A stretch of 64,000 bases of DNA, from positions 1,612,001-1,676,000 of the forward strand of contig NC_006042.1 of NCBI RefSeq assembly GCF_000002515.2, given 5' to 3'. A program made the position numbers and the translations under genes. Source of the stretch: Kluyveromyces lactis (lineage: Eukaryota; Ascomycota; Saccharomycetes; Saccharomycetales; Saccharomycetaceae). Positions 21,022 through 31,976 of the stretch are shown here, in pieces (the stretch's first letter is position 1; each line of letters begins with the position of its first letter). The notes under the pieces were generated by a model. It saw nothing but the letters and a program-made list of their open reading frames with translations. It was not told where the DNA came from and did no database searches.

Positions 21022-21354
21022 ATGGATCAGCAGAGGATCACACAGCAGACTCCTCAATGGAGCATACAGAGCGGTGCCAGTGCACGTGCTATGAAAAGTG
21101 CGTCGCATGCTAGGCTTACGAATAACCAGCAACAGCTGGAAATCGAATACAAGACCATGAAACAGGAAAATGCTAAGTTGAAAGAGGTTATAACGACGTT
21201 AAAGCAAGAAATTGACTTATATTCCAGAGTAATGTCGAGGAATTCTTCTCAGGTTGGTCCTACTACGGCAACGATACCGCTGCAGATGGAAACCTTACTT
21301 GTGAATCCAAAACGTAGGAAAACTATGTGTTTGGGAAGCAGTATTAAACCTTGA
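21022..21354 (+). CDS. Small coiled-coil protein of unknown function
   Basis: A frame of 110 codons from an ATG, with 1.4 kb free upstream. The N-terminus (about 1-30) is Gln/Ser-rich. Residues about 38-72 (QQQLEIEYKTMKQENAK, LKEVITTLKQEIDLYSRVM) form a clear heptad pattern with Leu, Ile and Met at a/d positions, like a leucine zipper but without a bZIP basic region before it. The C-terminus has a basic patch NPKRRKT. No known protein was recognised. The heptads and codon use make a real gene likely, but a chance frame cannot be excluded. Confidence 0.55.
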   Translation: MDQQRITQQTPQWSIQSGASARAMKSASHARLTNNQQQLEIEYKTMKQENAKLKEVITTLKQEIDLYSRVMSRNSSQVGPTTATIPLQMETLLVNPKRRKTMCLGSSIKP

Positions 21355-22240
21355 AGCATTTCCTGGCTTTTTTTTTTTGTGTTCCATATTTATCCGGTAG
21401 TTTCCTTCACTAGGAAGCTGTCTTTCCACAATCCTCTCTTTTTCATTTCCTTGTTTCTCTCTCCAGGATACGTTGTTTTTCCTGAATTGATGGAATAGTT
21501 ACCAGTTTTTCTAACCCCGGCACTCGACTGATTTCACGTTTTTATGCTAATGATTTATTATGTTCTGTTTTTTTTTTTCATTCATTCTTATGGGCCCCGC
21601 CTTCTTACCCTTTACTATTAACTTACGCATGATATCAGTGACTTAATTAGCAGTTTCTCTTCCACCATTTTAACCCTCGGATGGAACCACTCTGGTCTTT
21701 TTATTTTGATTGGCAAAGCGTTCCAAAACCTTTTTCTATTTGGCACCAGCCAGTCTCACACCCGTTAATTTATAATTTATAAATGTCTTATGTATAACGA
21801 ATCTCTCACGACCTCACTCTAAATCGAATATTCCTTTACCGTTTTTAATCAAGAAAATTGTTATTCATTCAAAAAAAAAACATCGATGTTCCCCTTAAAC
21901 TGTTCCCCTCTGATAAAGAGGATACCGATTGTAAGAACGGTTCTAGTGGTTTAACTTCGAATAGCGATGGCTGAACATCGGTCCTACAATTTTTATTCTT
22001 TATTGGAATGAGTTTATTACGTTTATTATGGATTTCGTCTTGGCTCAGTTCTTTTGTGAAACGCTTAACATCGGATATCTATATATGTATATATAATCAC
22101 GAAGAAAAGTAGAATCAAAAGTCTATCAATATGCATCATGCATGAAGAAGTGAGAAGAACAGTAAATCAATTGGTAAATTGTTCTAGTTTAAGTCAGGGG
22201 AGAAAAAAAGAACATGGTCTTAGTTTAATTTGTTTCGGTT
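21355..22240. other. Intergenic between the coiled-coil gene and YMC1/2
   Basis: About 890 bases, T- and C-rich in its left half, where two converging genes end. No RNA gene or repeat recognised apart from short poly-T and poly-A runs (near 21370, 21569, 21871). Confidence 0.4.
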
Positions 22241-23164
22241 TTATTTTAACATTTGCATGGTGACTTCAAACGCCGCGAAAGTGGCACCGTTGACAGGCAA
22301 AGACCGAAGCATGGTAGGCATGAACCCCTTGGTGAACGCTCTCAGACCACGCTCTCTATAGATGTTTTTTGCGACTTGTACCACGTTTGTTCCGTAAGCT
22401 GGGTTAACTAATTTATCAGCTTGCATAACGGATTTGACAACATCGAATGGGTAAGTCATAGCCCAGAAGAAAGCACCGGAAAGAGCACCAAACATACAAG
22501 CCTTCCAAGCAGATATATCTTCTCTACGGAAGCCATGGGCTAATTGGGACGCTATCAAGGTTTCGTAAGTCAAGAAATAGATACCAAACCCATGAGAAGT
22601 CCTCATCAAAGTAGCAGTAAATCCACGCATCAAAGATCCTTGTTTCAACAACTTTTCAGTGCAGTCCAAGGTACTTTTATATTCTGCATTCGCTAGAGCC
22701 TCTTTTTGTAATTGTAATCTAATTCTGACATGTTCAATTGGAGTCGCGAGTAATGCATTAGCGGACCCACTAACGAACCCACACGTATAATATTGACCAA
22801 GGGATAATGTGTTATCGTAAATACCACGTGATCTGTTCAAATCTCTGAAGTATCTCTTCATGGCTTCGTTAATACCGAACTGGCAAGAGACACAAGCGCC
22901 GACACCCACAAGTGGAGCCATAGTTCCTTTATAGAATCCCATAAATCCTTCGTATTTGACTAGGTCTGTGATCGCTTCCCAAGCAGTTGCGTTCCCTGGC
23001 ATAGTTTGTAACCGTACTTTGATGATATCAAATGGTTGCCCCACTAGAACTTGAGCTACCCCACCAACAGTACCTGAAAATACATCCTTTAAAGTTTTCC
23101 GAAACCCATGCAAATCAGTCAAATCTTCGACGACTTGAGGAGTGATCAATAATTCGTCAGACAT
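22241..23164 (-). CDS. YMC1: Mitochondrial carrier, Ymc1/Ymc2 family
   Basis: A protein of 307 residues, the exact family length. Three carrier repeats are visible with signatures PFDIIKVRLQ, PIEHVRIRLQ and PFDVVKSVMQ. The segment VGACVSCQFGINEAMKR and the end NGATFAAFEVTMQMLK match Ymc1/Ymc2 as recalled. These inner-membrane carriers are linked to glutamate/glycine and oleate metabolism in S. cerevisiae, where the pair arose by genome duplication; here a single gene is likely ancestral to both. The second repeat has PIEH where most carriers have PxD, a known mark of this subfamily. Confidence 0.9.
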   Translation of the reverse strand: MSDELLITPQVVEDLTDLHGFRKTLKDVFSGTVGGVAQVLVGQPFDIIKVRLQTMPGNATAWEAITDLVKYEGFMGFYKGTMAPLVGVGACVSCQFGINEAMKRYFRDLNRSRGIYDNTLSLGQYYTCGFVSGSANALLATPIEHVRIRLQLQKEALANAEYKSTLDCTEKLLKQGSLMRGFTATLMRTSHGFGIYFLTYETLIASQLAHGFRREDISAWKACMFGALSGAFFWAMTYPFDVVKSVMQADKLVNPAYGTNVVQVAKNIYRERGLRAFTKGFMPTMLRSLPVNGATFAAFEVTMQMLK

Positions 23165-24431
23165 AATATTAGTATATTTTAGCTACAACCACTGTTCTTC
23201 AATGGTATCTCAGTAGATATCAAGATTTATTACCGTTCACCTCATCTCATCTCAGAAAACAGCTGCAAAAACAGTGAAGAGTAAAAAGAAAAAAAGCAGT
23301 ACTAAAATGTAAACAACATGGATACAAGAGGGATCTATAGAATTCACTTATATATATATATATCTATATATTAAACATGTTCAATCTTCAAGCAAACCAT
23401 ATGAGTTAAAAAGTAAGAGTAAACACCCAACAAAAGAGGTTAGAACTAGCGAAAGCTGAATAATCGCTGCACATCGAATAAAACTCCCGGCTACAAGAGA
23501 TAAAGCTAGGACAATCTGCGAATAACCGAAAGTAGCATGAAGACAAGCAAAGAGCATTAGCTCATTATACACATTAAATCCATAATACACAAAAGAGAGA
23601 AATTGAAACGCATAGATAAAGTTGTAATAAATCTAAGCGCATTCAGACCCTAAATGGTTTCACATTGATATGGATCCAGAATCGGATATCAATAGCCGTT
23701 GATACGCCCAGCACTGGCTGTGAGGCGTTGCTGTATATAAAAGATTTCCTTTTTTTTCCTTAGAAACGTTAACTTCCCATACAAAACTTACTTCAGAAAC
23801 AACTTACTCGAATCAGGCTAAGGATGTGCTTTTACTACTACAAAATAATGGACCTGTCTTTCCAGCTGTCAGAGACTCCGTATGTTTTTGTGGCACAGAC
23901 ACAAAAAAAAAAGAGGTCTTGAGATAAAAATCTTGGATTTGCTTCCCGTTCTCATTTTTCAGGGGGCGCATATTAATTTCCGCTTCTGACTCTCGAGGTT
24001 GTTTTTACCTCGGTAGGACTTTAATGTGCGCCTATCTCGATGATAGCCTTGTTTTGATATGTTTTGTTGTCGCTCACGCATATGAGCCGATTGGAAGATT
24101 ATATTACCCGGATAAAGATCTTGTCCATTAGCGGAAGCTCGGTTCCATATGCTGGATTTGGAGTAATTTTCTCACAGATTGAGTAGAGATGGCGCTCTCA
24201 TTAGAGATCACGTGATTCGATAGATTGTGTACTCTTAACCTGATAATTGCATGGAAGTATAGTCCGACCTGACAATTTCATATCTCCAAAGAAGCCATGG
24301 TTCCACTGGTTCCACTGGTTCGGTTCAACTACAAAACAAATTAGACATCTCTCCCATTTAAGAATTATTAAACAATTATGCTCAATTGTAGTACTAAAAG
24401 CTCCTATGTACGTTTGTTCAGGGTCTCTCTC
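23165..24431. other. Intergenic, 1.3 kb, YMC1/2 promoter
   Basis: Holds the carrier-gene promoter (a TA-rich stretch at about 23349-23372), a Reb1-type TTACCCGG near 24104-24111 and an ATCACGTGAT palindrome (24207-24216). No supported gene. Confidence 0.4.
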
Positions 24432-25484
24432 TCATTCTATAATGCTCATCATGTAGAAACCCAGCAATGTGCATCCGATTTGAATGACAGTAGTTGTGAT
24501 CTCTTTTCGTCTTGAGTTGGTACTTATATTTAGTAATTCTGGTACCACGCCAACTGTGCTCGTATAGATGAACCCTCCACATGTTATAATCATGATCTTG
24601 TTGGTCCATTCCTCGTTGTTGAGTTCGTCATTACCTTTGCCCATTTCATTTAATATACATCCGATGGCAGCTCCAGTCAATGATCCCAAGCATGTAAATA
24701 GCTCAGATTCGATAGCTTGTTTGAAAGTCAACCCACTGGATAGTTTTACAGCAAAGTCTCCTAATTCATGCGGAACCTCGTGAAATACAACGGCCATGAA
24801 TGACATTATCCCAACGTATTTTGATGTGTAGAACGATGAGGATACTGCGATACCATCGGCAGCCTTGTGTATAAATTCAGTAACCATATTGAGATACGTA
24901 CTTACCTCCAAAGACTTGTTATTGGTCTTGCTCCTGGAACTCTGAGTGCCAGTAGGCTTCTTATCTTCCTCTGTCGACTGTTTCAAGTGATCATCGTCGA
25001 ATGTGTGTGTGTGCGAATGTGAGTGCGAATGTGAGTTTGGACTGCCCATGTTGATCACCCTCAGTAGTTTATCGATCGCCATGAAGGAAAGGAACCCATA
25101 TAGAATTCCATATCCAATATCAACAGGATCGCCCTCATGGTATAGCTCTGGAAGAACGTGTAAAAATACGTCCCCTAAGATTCCTCCAAGAGCGAATGGA
25201 ACCATGAGTCGAACCATTTTAGTTCCACCTCTTTTGAACCCCGGTATTATCGCCACCAAGATACACGGAAGAGCACACAAATAGAGGGTCGCGAGCATTG
25301 CATTGTATTTTGCCGAGAATGGGAACAGCAGTTGCAGATATTGAATTACGGCACCGTTGTTCAATTGTTGGAAACTATTCTGGTGTACGTGATCATGACC
25401 ATGTGAAGTAACATGATGACTTGCATGTCCATGTGCTTGCCTTAATCCCAGGCTAAGTACCGTTAATAGTGCTGCTTGGATCAT
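24432..25484 (-). CDS. YKE4: ZIP-family zinc transporter of the ER, Yke4-like
   Basis: A protein of 350 residues (S. cerevisiae Yke4 346). A signal-like hydrophobic start is followed by a His-rich luminal part (HASHHVTSHGHDHVH). About seven to eight membrane segments follow. A cytosolic loop carries the run SHSHSHSHTHTF, a metal-binding loop typical of the LZT subgroup. The key ZIP motif HEVPHELGDF (HExPHE type) is complete, as is the paired helix motif EFIHKAADG. Yke4 moves zinc between ER and cytosol. Nothing in the sequence suggests loss of function. Confidence 0.9.
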   Translation of the reverse strand: MIQAALLTVLSLGLRQAHGHASHHVTSHGHDHVHQNSFQQLNNGAVIQYLQLLFPFSAKYNAMLATLYLCALPCILVAIIPGFKRGGTKMVRLMVPFALGGILGDVFLHVLPELYHEGDPVDIGYGILYGFLSFMAIDKLLRVINMGSPNSHSHSHSHTHTFDDDHLKQSTEEDKKPTGTQSSRSKTNNKSLEVSTYLNMVTEFIHKAADGIAVSSSFYTSKYVGIMSFMAVVFHEVPHELGDFAVKLSSGLTFKQAIESELFTCLGSLTGAAIGCILNEMGKGNDELNNEEWTNKIMIITCGGFIYTSTVGVVPELLNISTNSRRKEITTTVIQIGCTLLGFYMMSIIE

Positions 25485-25802
25485 AGTAGTTTTTTACTCC
25501 CAGAGCCACTGCGGTTAAAACCAACTGTAAGGTGAAAACCGATCGTTAGTAGTCGATGTTTCCATTGTTGGTTGGCTCCATCTAACTATGATTCTTTTTC
25601 TATCAAAATGATGATGGTCGATCACGTGACTCAGATATGTCTGTTTTTTCCCTTAAATGAAAAACTTAAATGAGATCAACCAAAACCTCGAGGCATTGAC
25701 ACCATCAGTGTGGATATTTGAGCATACTTATAATAAGCTGGCTCTTTTGCTTTTACTTGGATATTTGAATTCATAAGAAATAAATTTCCACCACCTGATA
25801 CA
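25485..25802. promoter_or_regulatory. Divergent promoter YKE4 / APT1 with an E-box
   Basis: 318 bp between two head-to-head genes. ATCACGTGAC at 25621-25630 sits near the middle and could serve both. Confidence 0.45.
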
Positions 25803-26489
25803 ATGCCATTGAACGCTGTTAGAGTTGCCTCAAAGGCTCAACCTGCAAAGAACGTGATTCTTGTCTTCCATGGCCTAGGTGACTCAGGTTCGGGTTGGAG
25901 TTTCCTAGCTGAATACTTGCAAAGAAGCCCTGCTTTTGCGCATACAAGGTTTGTGTTCCCTAATGCTCCAAATATGAGAATCGATGCGAATGGAGGTATG
26001 TCTATGCCTGCTTGGTTCAATATTTACGACTGGGCGAATCCAGATGCCAGAGTAGACGTTGAAGGGATTAAATCTTCTTTGAAAGTAATTAACAGTTTCA
26101 TTCAAGAACAAATCGATGATGGTATCTCACCCGAAAACATCATTCTTGGTGGGTTTTCGCAAGGCGCTGCATTGACTTTAGCTAGTACGGTTACTTCTCC
26201 TTATAAACTTGGTGGTTTCTTTGCACTATCAGGATTCTGTCGTTTAAAGAAAGAAGACTTAGATTCAATTGCCGAAAATAAGAATAAAGATACACCAGTG
26301 TTCCACGGACATGGAGACCAGGACCCTATTATCCCAATTCAATACGGTTCAGACGCTAAGAAGTTTTTCGAAAAATATTTCCATCTGTCAGATTATGATT
26401 TCAAATCATATAGAGGCATGGCTCACTCTACTTCTCTAGAAGAAATGCAAGATTTGGTTCAATTTTTGAGCAAAGCTTTAAAACTTTGA
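25803..26489 (+). CDS. APT1: Acyl-protein thioesterase 1 (YLR118C type)
   Basis: A protein of 228 residues, family length. Alpha/beta hydrolase with the nucleophile elbow GGFSQGAAL (Ser119), the acid in HGHGDQDPIIP and the histidine in GMAHST. The first strand motif VFHGLGDSG is conserved. The enzyme removes palmitate and other acyl chains from cysteines of proteins such as G-alpha subunits, in the cytosol. In S. cerevisiae it sits beside CLF1 and MSL5 (YLR117-116); here three YDR genes lie between, which supports the ancestral order. Confidence 0.94.
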   Translation: MPLNAVRVASKAQPAKNVILVFHGLGDSGSGWSFLAEYLQRSPAFAHTRFVFPNAPNMRIDANGGMSMPAWFNIYDWANPDARVDVEGIKSSLKVINSFIQEQIDDGISPENIILGGFSQGAALTLASTVTSPYKLGGFFALSGFCRLKKEDLDSIAENKNKDTPVFHGHGDQDPIIPIQYGSDAKKFFEKYFHLSDYDFKSYRGMAHSTSLEEMQDLVQFLSKALKL

Positions 26490-26930
26490 TATATCAATTT
26501 CGTCAATAGATGAAGCTTGAAACAAGCTTGAGAAAGCATAGCCTTGAATTAATGGGCTACATTGTCATTCAAAGAAAACTGTTCTTTTTTAAATATAATA
26601 ATTCTGCCTGTATTTACTAGTCATATGCACCTCAATGTTTTGGCAAGTATATCAATATAGAGGACGCCGTGGCCAGGTTTAGAGGCGCATGCTACTCTGC
26701 TCTTCTATCTGATCAACTTGCATTACATTTTACAGTCACTTCTGACGTGTCCGTTGCCATTCATTGGGATTTGACTGTTTGGTTAAAGACACTTTTAATA
26801 TAATAATAACAAAATATATAAAATTATAAGGTTTGACCAAAGAATGATGCATCAGTACCGAGATAAGGAAGAACATCAAGACAAACTGCCCCTCTGAAAC
26901 TTGACTTATCGGCATAGAAAAAAAACAGCC
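26490..26930. other. Intergenic between APT1 and DOP1
   Basis: About 440 bases. An inverted repeat near 26512-26531 (GAAGCTTGAA ACAAGCTTGA region, pairing AAGCTTG with CAAGCTT) follows the APT1 stop by about 23 bp and may help 3' end formation. The rest is the DOP1 promoter. Confidence 0.4.
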
Positions 26931-29900
26931 ATGTCGTTGCCATTGAGGCCCTTGTCTCTAGATGTGAACACAAAGCAGCTAGATTCTAAACAGAAGAAGT
27001 TCCACCAGGCTGTGGAAAGGGCATTGCAACATTTCGATGCTGTCACGGAATGGGCTGACTATATCAGCAGCTTAGGAAAGCTTCTCAAGGCTTTACAAAG
27101 TTGGTCTCCTAAATTCCAGAATGTTAAATACTACGTTCCATATCCTTATCAGGTTGCTAGAAGATTGTCTTCATCATTATCTCCAAACTTACCTTCAGGA
27201 GTTCATTTGAAAACATTAGAGGTTTATAATTACATTTTTGAGAAGATTGGGCCCGACACTTTGGGGAAGGAAGTGAATATTTGGATAGGTGGCGTTCTAC
27301 CCTTGATGTCTTATGCGTCCATATCGGTTAAACATCCATTGATTGAACTGTATGAGAAATACATTGTAAGTCTATCTTCTGTTACGTTGAAAATTATAGT
27401 GAAACCTGTGTTGGCAAGTTTGTTCCCAGGGATCGACGACGAAAGTAGTGAGTCGCAAGCAAGTACCATAAATTTGATAGAGACTCTTTACACTAATCTA
27501 GATGATCCCTCTTTATTTTGGCAAACTTCTTTCATTATTATAATCAATAATAAAGATAGAAGATTGGGCGGTCTAGTGTGGTTGACGAAAAAGTTACCAT
27601 CGTTAAATGCAGTTCCTCATTTAGCTGCAAAGGAAAAGGACACAGCTTTAACTAAAAAGGATTCGAAGGAGAGGAAAGAATTTGCTTTGTCGTTGTTACT
27701 CGATGCCTCCAAACCAGTAGTTTCACCCGAGCCAGGTTTGCTAATAAGATCTTTTGTTAGATGTCTTGAAGATGAGAACGAAATCCTAATCCAAAGAGGT
27801 ATTTTGGACTTACTTTTGCAAAGGTTGCATTTGCATTCACCATTGTTGCAAGTGTTAGTTAAACCTTCCGACTGTCGGCTCTTAATCATGACGGCATGCA
27901 GAACAATGTTGAAAAAAGACATGTCTCTCAATAGAAGAATATGGAACTGGCTGCTTGGACCAGTACTAGATCCAGAATCTGGAGATCATAGCGATTCCGA
28001 GTATTTTATCAAGAACGGTGCTCAACATTTGTTAGGCGGATTGCATGAGATGCTCGAACACCCTCAGACGTGCATCGATGCTTACAAAATCGTGTCTGCG
28101 TTGATGGATCGCTGGCAAATTGGATCTTATTTAACACCGAAAATATTCATCCCACTTATCGAGAAATGCAGAGAGTACTCGGACAATCAATTAGTATTGA
28201 AAACAGCGTCTTCTTTCTTTGATTCTGTCGAAACTAATATCATTTGGGGGAAGCTTTTCGAAAAAGTGTTTTGCGATAATGACTATGACCTTCTAATATA
28301 TGTGCTACAAAATTTCCGCTGTTCCACTGATGAAGAAATAACAGTACGTCACTTGCCGCTAATTCTACTATCGTTACTATGTCAGAGTTCGATTGAAATT
28401 CCAAAGTGTACTCAAATATTAGAAATTCTTGTACGAATGATACCTGAAAGAGCCTACTTGCCCATTCATCACTCTTCTTTATCCCAGGGAAGCACGCTAT
28501 CCTATGAGAAATGCTTTACTGATATCAAATCTTACTATGAACAGGTGTCAGATCCTCTTAATTCCAAAGATCTAAATTCGTCATCTGATTTAAGTCCTCC
28601 TTTCAATACGGCAGATCTAACTTTTTTAATCACTTATAGAGTGCATTTACTGTTGATCGAAAATATTCGAAGATATCAAAACATAAATGATATTTCGAAA
28701 TTGTTTGTATTATTCATTGAAATAATCCCCGAGCAGTATGATGTATCAGAAGAAGCTGAAGTGGTGAAGTGGTCAGATACTGATTTGATAGAGTGTATCT
28801 TTGAACAAAATGATGCAATCGAAAGTGCTCCTGAACAGTCACTACAAGGAATTGTTGAGATTTACACTAAATATTTGTTCCGTAATTTACCGATATTGGA
28901 TTCGATGCGACTATTAAAGATAATTATGAAAGGGCTGTGGTCATTACTCTTAGATCATAATAAACAAATTGACGCAGTCGAAATGCTCAAAGTCATAACA
29001 AGACATGTTCCATCGTCAAGAATTGAAAGCTGCTTAGCTTCTGTTTATTTGGGGGATTGCGACATTAACAATCGTCTAGTTGTTCTAGACTGCCTCTGGA
29101 CTCATCTAGCAGGTAACTTTGATATTATAAAAAGACCTTTGTCCCTAGCTTTGGACGAACTTTCTGATGAAAAGAATTCTAACTACTGGTATGTGCATGA
29201 ATGGGTGGTATCTATCATTTCTGGTGAATCCGGAAACAAGTTCTTTGAACTTTTGGTTGAAAACCCCCTTCAATTTGAGTTTATAAATAACGAAAAGATT
29301 GGCAATATGGACGATTTGGCGCTATTTACTTATCATCTTGATGTTTTGAGAAATGTTTTAAAAACCCCAGACACTGTGGTCTATAAAGCTTTCGGAATTC
29401 AATTAGTAACTGAAAAATTATCCAAGGACTGGGCGGCCGAAGACGTATCGTCATATAAAAGCTTGGTTATTGCTGTGCTGCTAAAATTTCTAAGTATCCA
29501 AAATGACGCACCTGGCAATAGCATAAAAAGTGCATTATCTCTTTTAAGTTTGCTTGTCAACGGTACTGAAATAAATTTCAAGAACATTGTGACGAGATTG
29601 CTCCAAATTTCTACGGAATACATTGCCAGTAAAGTTCCTGATTCTCAAGTTGTTGTCGTATCTTTGCTACAAATAATCTCACAGGTGCTATCTTTATCGG
29701 ATAAAAGACAAATTAAGCTTGACATCTTTACCGAGGACTCTTCGCATATGAAATATGTTGATTTTCTTGTATCTACAGTAAGTCATATTGATGATGACTT
29801 AGTCTTTTCATCCTATGTCAATTTACTTTCCGAGAGCATTGCTTACTTCCAAGAGTCAATCCTCAAGATCATTTTGCCTTTGTCTGCATCCATAGTTGAC

Positions 29901-31925
29901 TCCATATCTAGACTTTTTGAAGACGAGCAGAAAAGGGGTAAAAACTTGAGGTCTATAACTGCTCTTCTAGGATCTTTAGAAGAAATTCTAGAAGTGTCGC
30001 ATGGCTATTTGCAAGCTGATGAAAGCACCGGTTATTTCTCTCACACCAATGCAAGAAATGATTTTTTGCAGAACATGGTATCCAATGTGTTTTCATCGGA
30101 TCAATCCTCTTCTGAAGCACGAATTTTAAATGAGAGAATGGTCGTTCTTAAATCTTTTACAATGGTAAGCGGCAGAATATCAGAAATGTGGAATTGGGCT
30201 GACCAAACAGCATCTGGAGACTTGAGGACGGTCAATAACTCAGAGTTTGGCCAGTCATTACACGAAGTTTCGACAAACTACAAAGTTATCTCAAATAAGC
30301 TACTTGAAAAGCTTTTCCTATTAGAACCATCAGATATTTTGGAATCCTTAATTTCGAACCCAATTCCTTCTCAGCTCGTTAGACTAAATCACTCTTTGGA
30401 TAACGGACGGTGCTCAGTGACAATTTCCCGTTTGCTACAAGGTATAGTAACGAGATGTAATGAGACTAGCTCTGTGTCTTTATTCAGCAGTCATAGAAGC
30501 AAAAAGAACCTTAACTCTGCAGAGACAAATCACCTTGGCGCGGGGGATTTATTATCATATTTGCTCAAATATTTTGACTCGTTGGATAATTCGGCAGTTG
30601 AAGACTTTTATTCAGATTTTATGGTTTTCTTAAAGGAAGTTTTGAGTAACTATACTAGCTATAGTTCAATATCGTTTCCGTTATTGCAATTAATTGCCTT
30701 AATCAGCGAAAAACTTGACTACTCTAGTTTGGGTCAAGAACGCCGAGTCAGAAAGGAAATAACTGAATCATTTATTAAGTTACTAAACAATAGTCTCAGC
30801 TCGGATATTATGGATAGCAACAATAAAGAAGACATTATAGCAGCTTTGTATTTTGTTGTTGAGAGGCTTTCATATGTTGTCAATGAAGTTAATCAAGGTG
30901 ATAAGTTCAACAGCACTTTGACCTCCATTGTTATCTATTCCATAGTGCCTTACAGCAAAAGGATAGCAGAAATCTCCCCCGATGTATTGCACTTCATGAA
31001 TTTGATAGCACCAATCGGAGAGAGAGTTAAACCTTGGAAATTATTCCTTAACGAATTTTTCACGGATTCTAAAACGTTACGGGCGCTGTTAGAGACAGAT
31101 GACAAATCTTGGAGTTTCATATTTTACCACTGGTCTCTATACTACGATAGCAAGGAGAAACTTCTTCCAGATCTAATATTGTCCGTAACGGCGAAGTCGA
31201 ATGTTATTACACCTTCAATCAATCCGTTTAACACATGGAGTGATTCAGAAGTTCAATCCAAATTTAACAATATTCTACGCATTGCGTATTTGGTTCTCAT
31301 TTCTCCGAAAGATCATTATTATATTCACTGTCAATCACTTTTGAACATTGTTGAACATTTCATCTTTGGAGTAGAGAATGCATTACAAGCCGCTGGATAT
31401 ATATTATTACGGGCTTTACTATTGAAATTTACAAACACACATTTCGCTGATCATTGGTCGATGTTATTCTCAGGTTTACAATCATCTTTACTCACAATAT
31501 ATGAAGCTATACAAGTTCAACAATCCATTGACAGTAATGTTGTCCTTCAAGTATCGAAGACTCTTGATCTTCTTCTAACCGTTAACGTAGAAGAATTTTC
31601 TGCCACTCATGAGTGGTTATTCGTCATTGACACTATTAATAGTATTTACAAGAAGGATCCTTATGTCGCGCTAGTAGACGAGATAAGCCAATGTAAAGAT
31701 TTGGTAATGGTCACGACGTCGGGTGTTACACTGAATGAAGATACTACATTCCGTGTTCCCTTGCTAGTCAACATACATTCCATTGACAGCGTTGTAAACC
31801 TCATTCCTTTCTTCTTCAATCTCAGTTACGATCACTATGAAGCGATGTACAACTTAAACCCCTTGAACGAACAGGTATGTATTGATGATTTATCGCATGA
31901 CATTTGTCATCAATTCATTAAGTGA
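26931..31925 (+). CDS. DOP1: Dop1, large Golgi-endosome trafficking protein
   Basis: A protein of 1,664 residues (S. cerevisiae 1,698). The start is the ATG at 26931 (MSLPLRPLSLDVN); the frame is open slightly further upstream but without another ATG. The N-terminal Dopey domain (about 15-300) shows KKFHQAVERALQHF, DAVTEWADYISSLGKLLKAL, PYPYQVARRLSSSLSP and PSGVHLKTLEVYNYIF. The remainder is helical, repeat-like and Leu/Ile-rich; a C-terminal set of Leu-rich helices is present. Dop1 forms a complex with Neo1 flippase and Mon2 at endosomes and Golgi and is essential. It converges closely (51 bp) with MTQ2, as YDR141C/YDR140W do. Confidence 0.95.
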   Translation: MSLPLRPLSLDVNTKQLDSKQKKFHQAVERALQHFDAVTEWADYISSLGKLLKALQSWSPKFQNVKYYVPYPYQVARRLSSSLSPNLPSGVHLKTLEVYNYIFEKIGPDTLGKEVNIWIGGVLPLMSYASISVKHPLIELYEKYIVSLSSVTLKIIVKPVLASLFPGIDDESSESQASTINLIETLYTNLDDPSLFWQTSFIIIINNKDRRLGGLVWLTKKLPSLNAVPHLAAKEKDTALTKKDSKERKEFALSLLLDASKPVVSPEPGLLIRSFVRCLEDENEILIQRGILDLLLQRLHLHSPLLQVLVKPSDCRLLIMTACRTMLKKDMSLNRRIWNWLLGPVLDPESGDHSDSEYFIKNGAQHLLGGLHEMLEHPQTCIDAYKIVSALMDRWQIGSYLTPKIFIPLIEKCREYSDNQLVLKTASSFFDSVETNIIWGKLFEKVFCDNDYDLLIYVLQNFRCSTDEEITVRHLPLILLSLLCQSSIEIPKCTQILEILVRMIPERAYLPIHHSSLSQGSTLSYEKCFTDIKSYYEQVSDPLNSKDLNSSSDLSPPFNTADLTFLITYRVHLLLIENIRRYQNINDISKLFVLFIEIIPEQYDVSEEAEVVKWSDTDLIECIFEQNDAIESAPEQSLQGIVEIYTKYLFRNLPILDSMRLLKIIMKGLWSLLLDHNKQIDAVEMLKVITRHVPSSRIESCLASVYLGDCDINNRLVVLDCLWTHLAGNFDIIKRPLSLALDELSDEKNSNYWYVHEWVVSIISGESGNKFFELLVENPLQFEFINNEKIGNMDDLALFTYHLDVLRNVLKTPDTVVYKAFGIQLVTEKLSKDWAAEDVSSYKSLVIAVLLKFLSIQNDAPGNSIKSALSLLSLLVNGTEINFKNIVTRLLQISTEYIASKVPDSQVVVVSLLQIISQVLSLSDKRQIKLDIFTEDSSHMKYVDFLVSTVSHIDDDLVFSSYVNLLSESIAYFQESILKIILPLSASIVDSISRLFEDEQKRGKNLRSITALLGSLEEILEVSHGYLQADESTGYFSHTNARNDFLQNMVSNVFSSDQSSSEARILNERMVVLKSFTMVSGRISEMWNWADQTASGDLRTVNNSEFGQSLHEVSTNYKVISNKLLEKLFLLEPSDILESLISNPIPSQLVRLNHSLDNGRCSVTISRLLQGIVTRCNETSSVSLFSSHRSKKNLNSAETNHLGAGDLLSYLLKYFDSLDNSAVEDFYSDFMVFLKEVLSNYTSYSSISFPLLQLIALISEKLDYSSLGQERRVRKEITESFIKLLNNSLSSDIMDSNNKEDIIAALYFVVERLSYVVNEVNQGDKFNSTLTSIVIYSIVPYSKRIAEISPDVLHFMNLIAPIGERVKPWKLFLNEFFTDSKTLRALLETDDKSWSFIFYHWSLYYDSKEKLLPDLILSVTAKSNVITPSINPFNTWSDSEVQSKFNNILRIAYLVLISPKDHYYIHCQSLLNIVEHFIFGVENALQAAGYILLRALLLKFTNTHFADHWSMLFSGLQSSLLTIYEAIQVQQSIDSNVVLQVSKTLDLLLTVNVEEFSATHEWLFVIDTINSIYKKDPYVALVDEISQCKDLVMVTTSGVTLNEDTTFRVPLLVNIHSIDSVVNLIPFFFNLSYDHYEAMYNLNPLNEQVCIDDLSHDICHQFIK

Positions 31926-31976
31926 TCTTCAATAAATATTTTCATTTAAGCAATGAGAAGCTCACATTTGCGTTCA

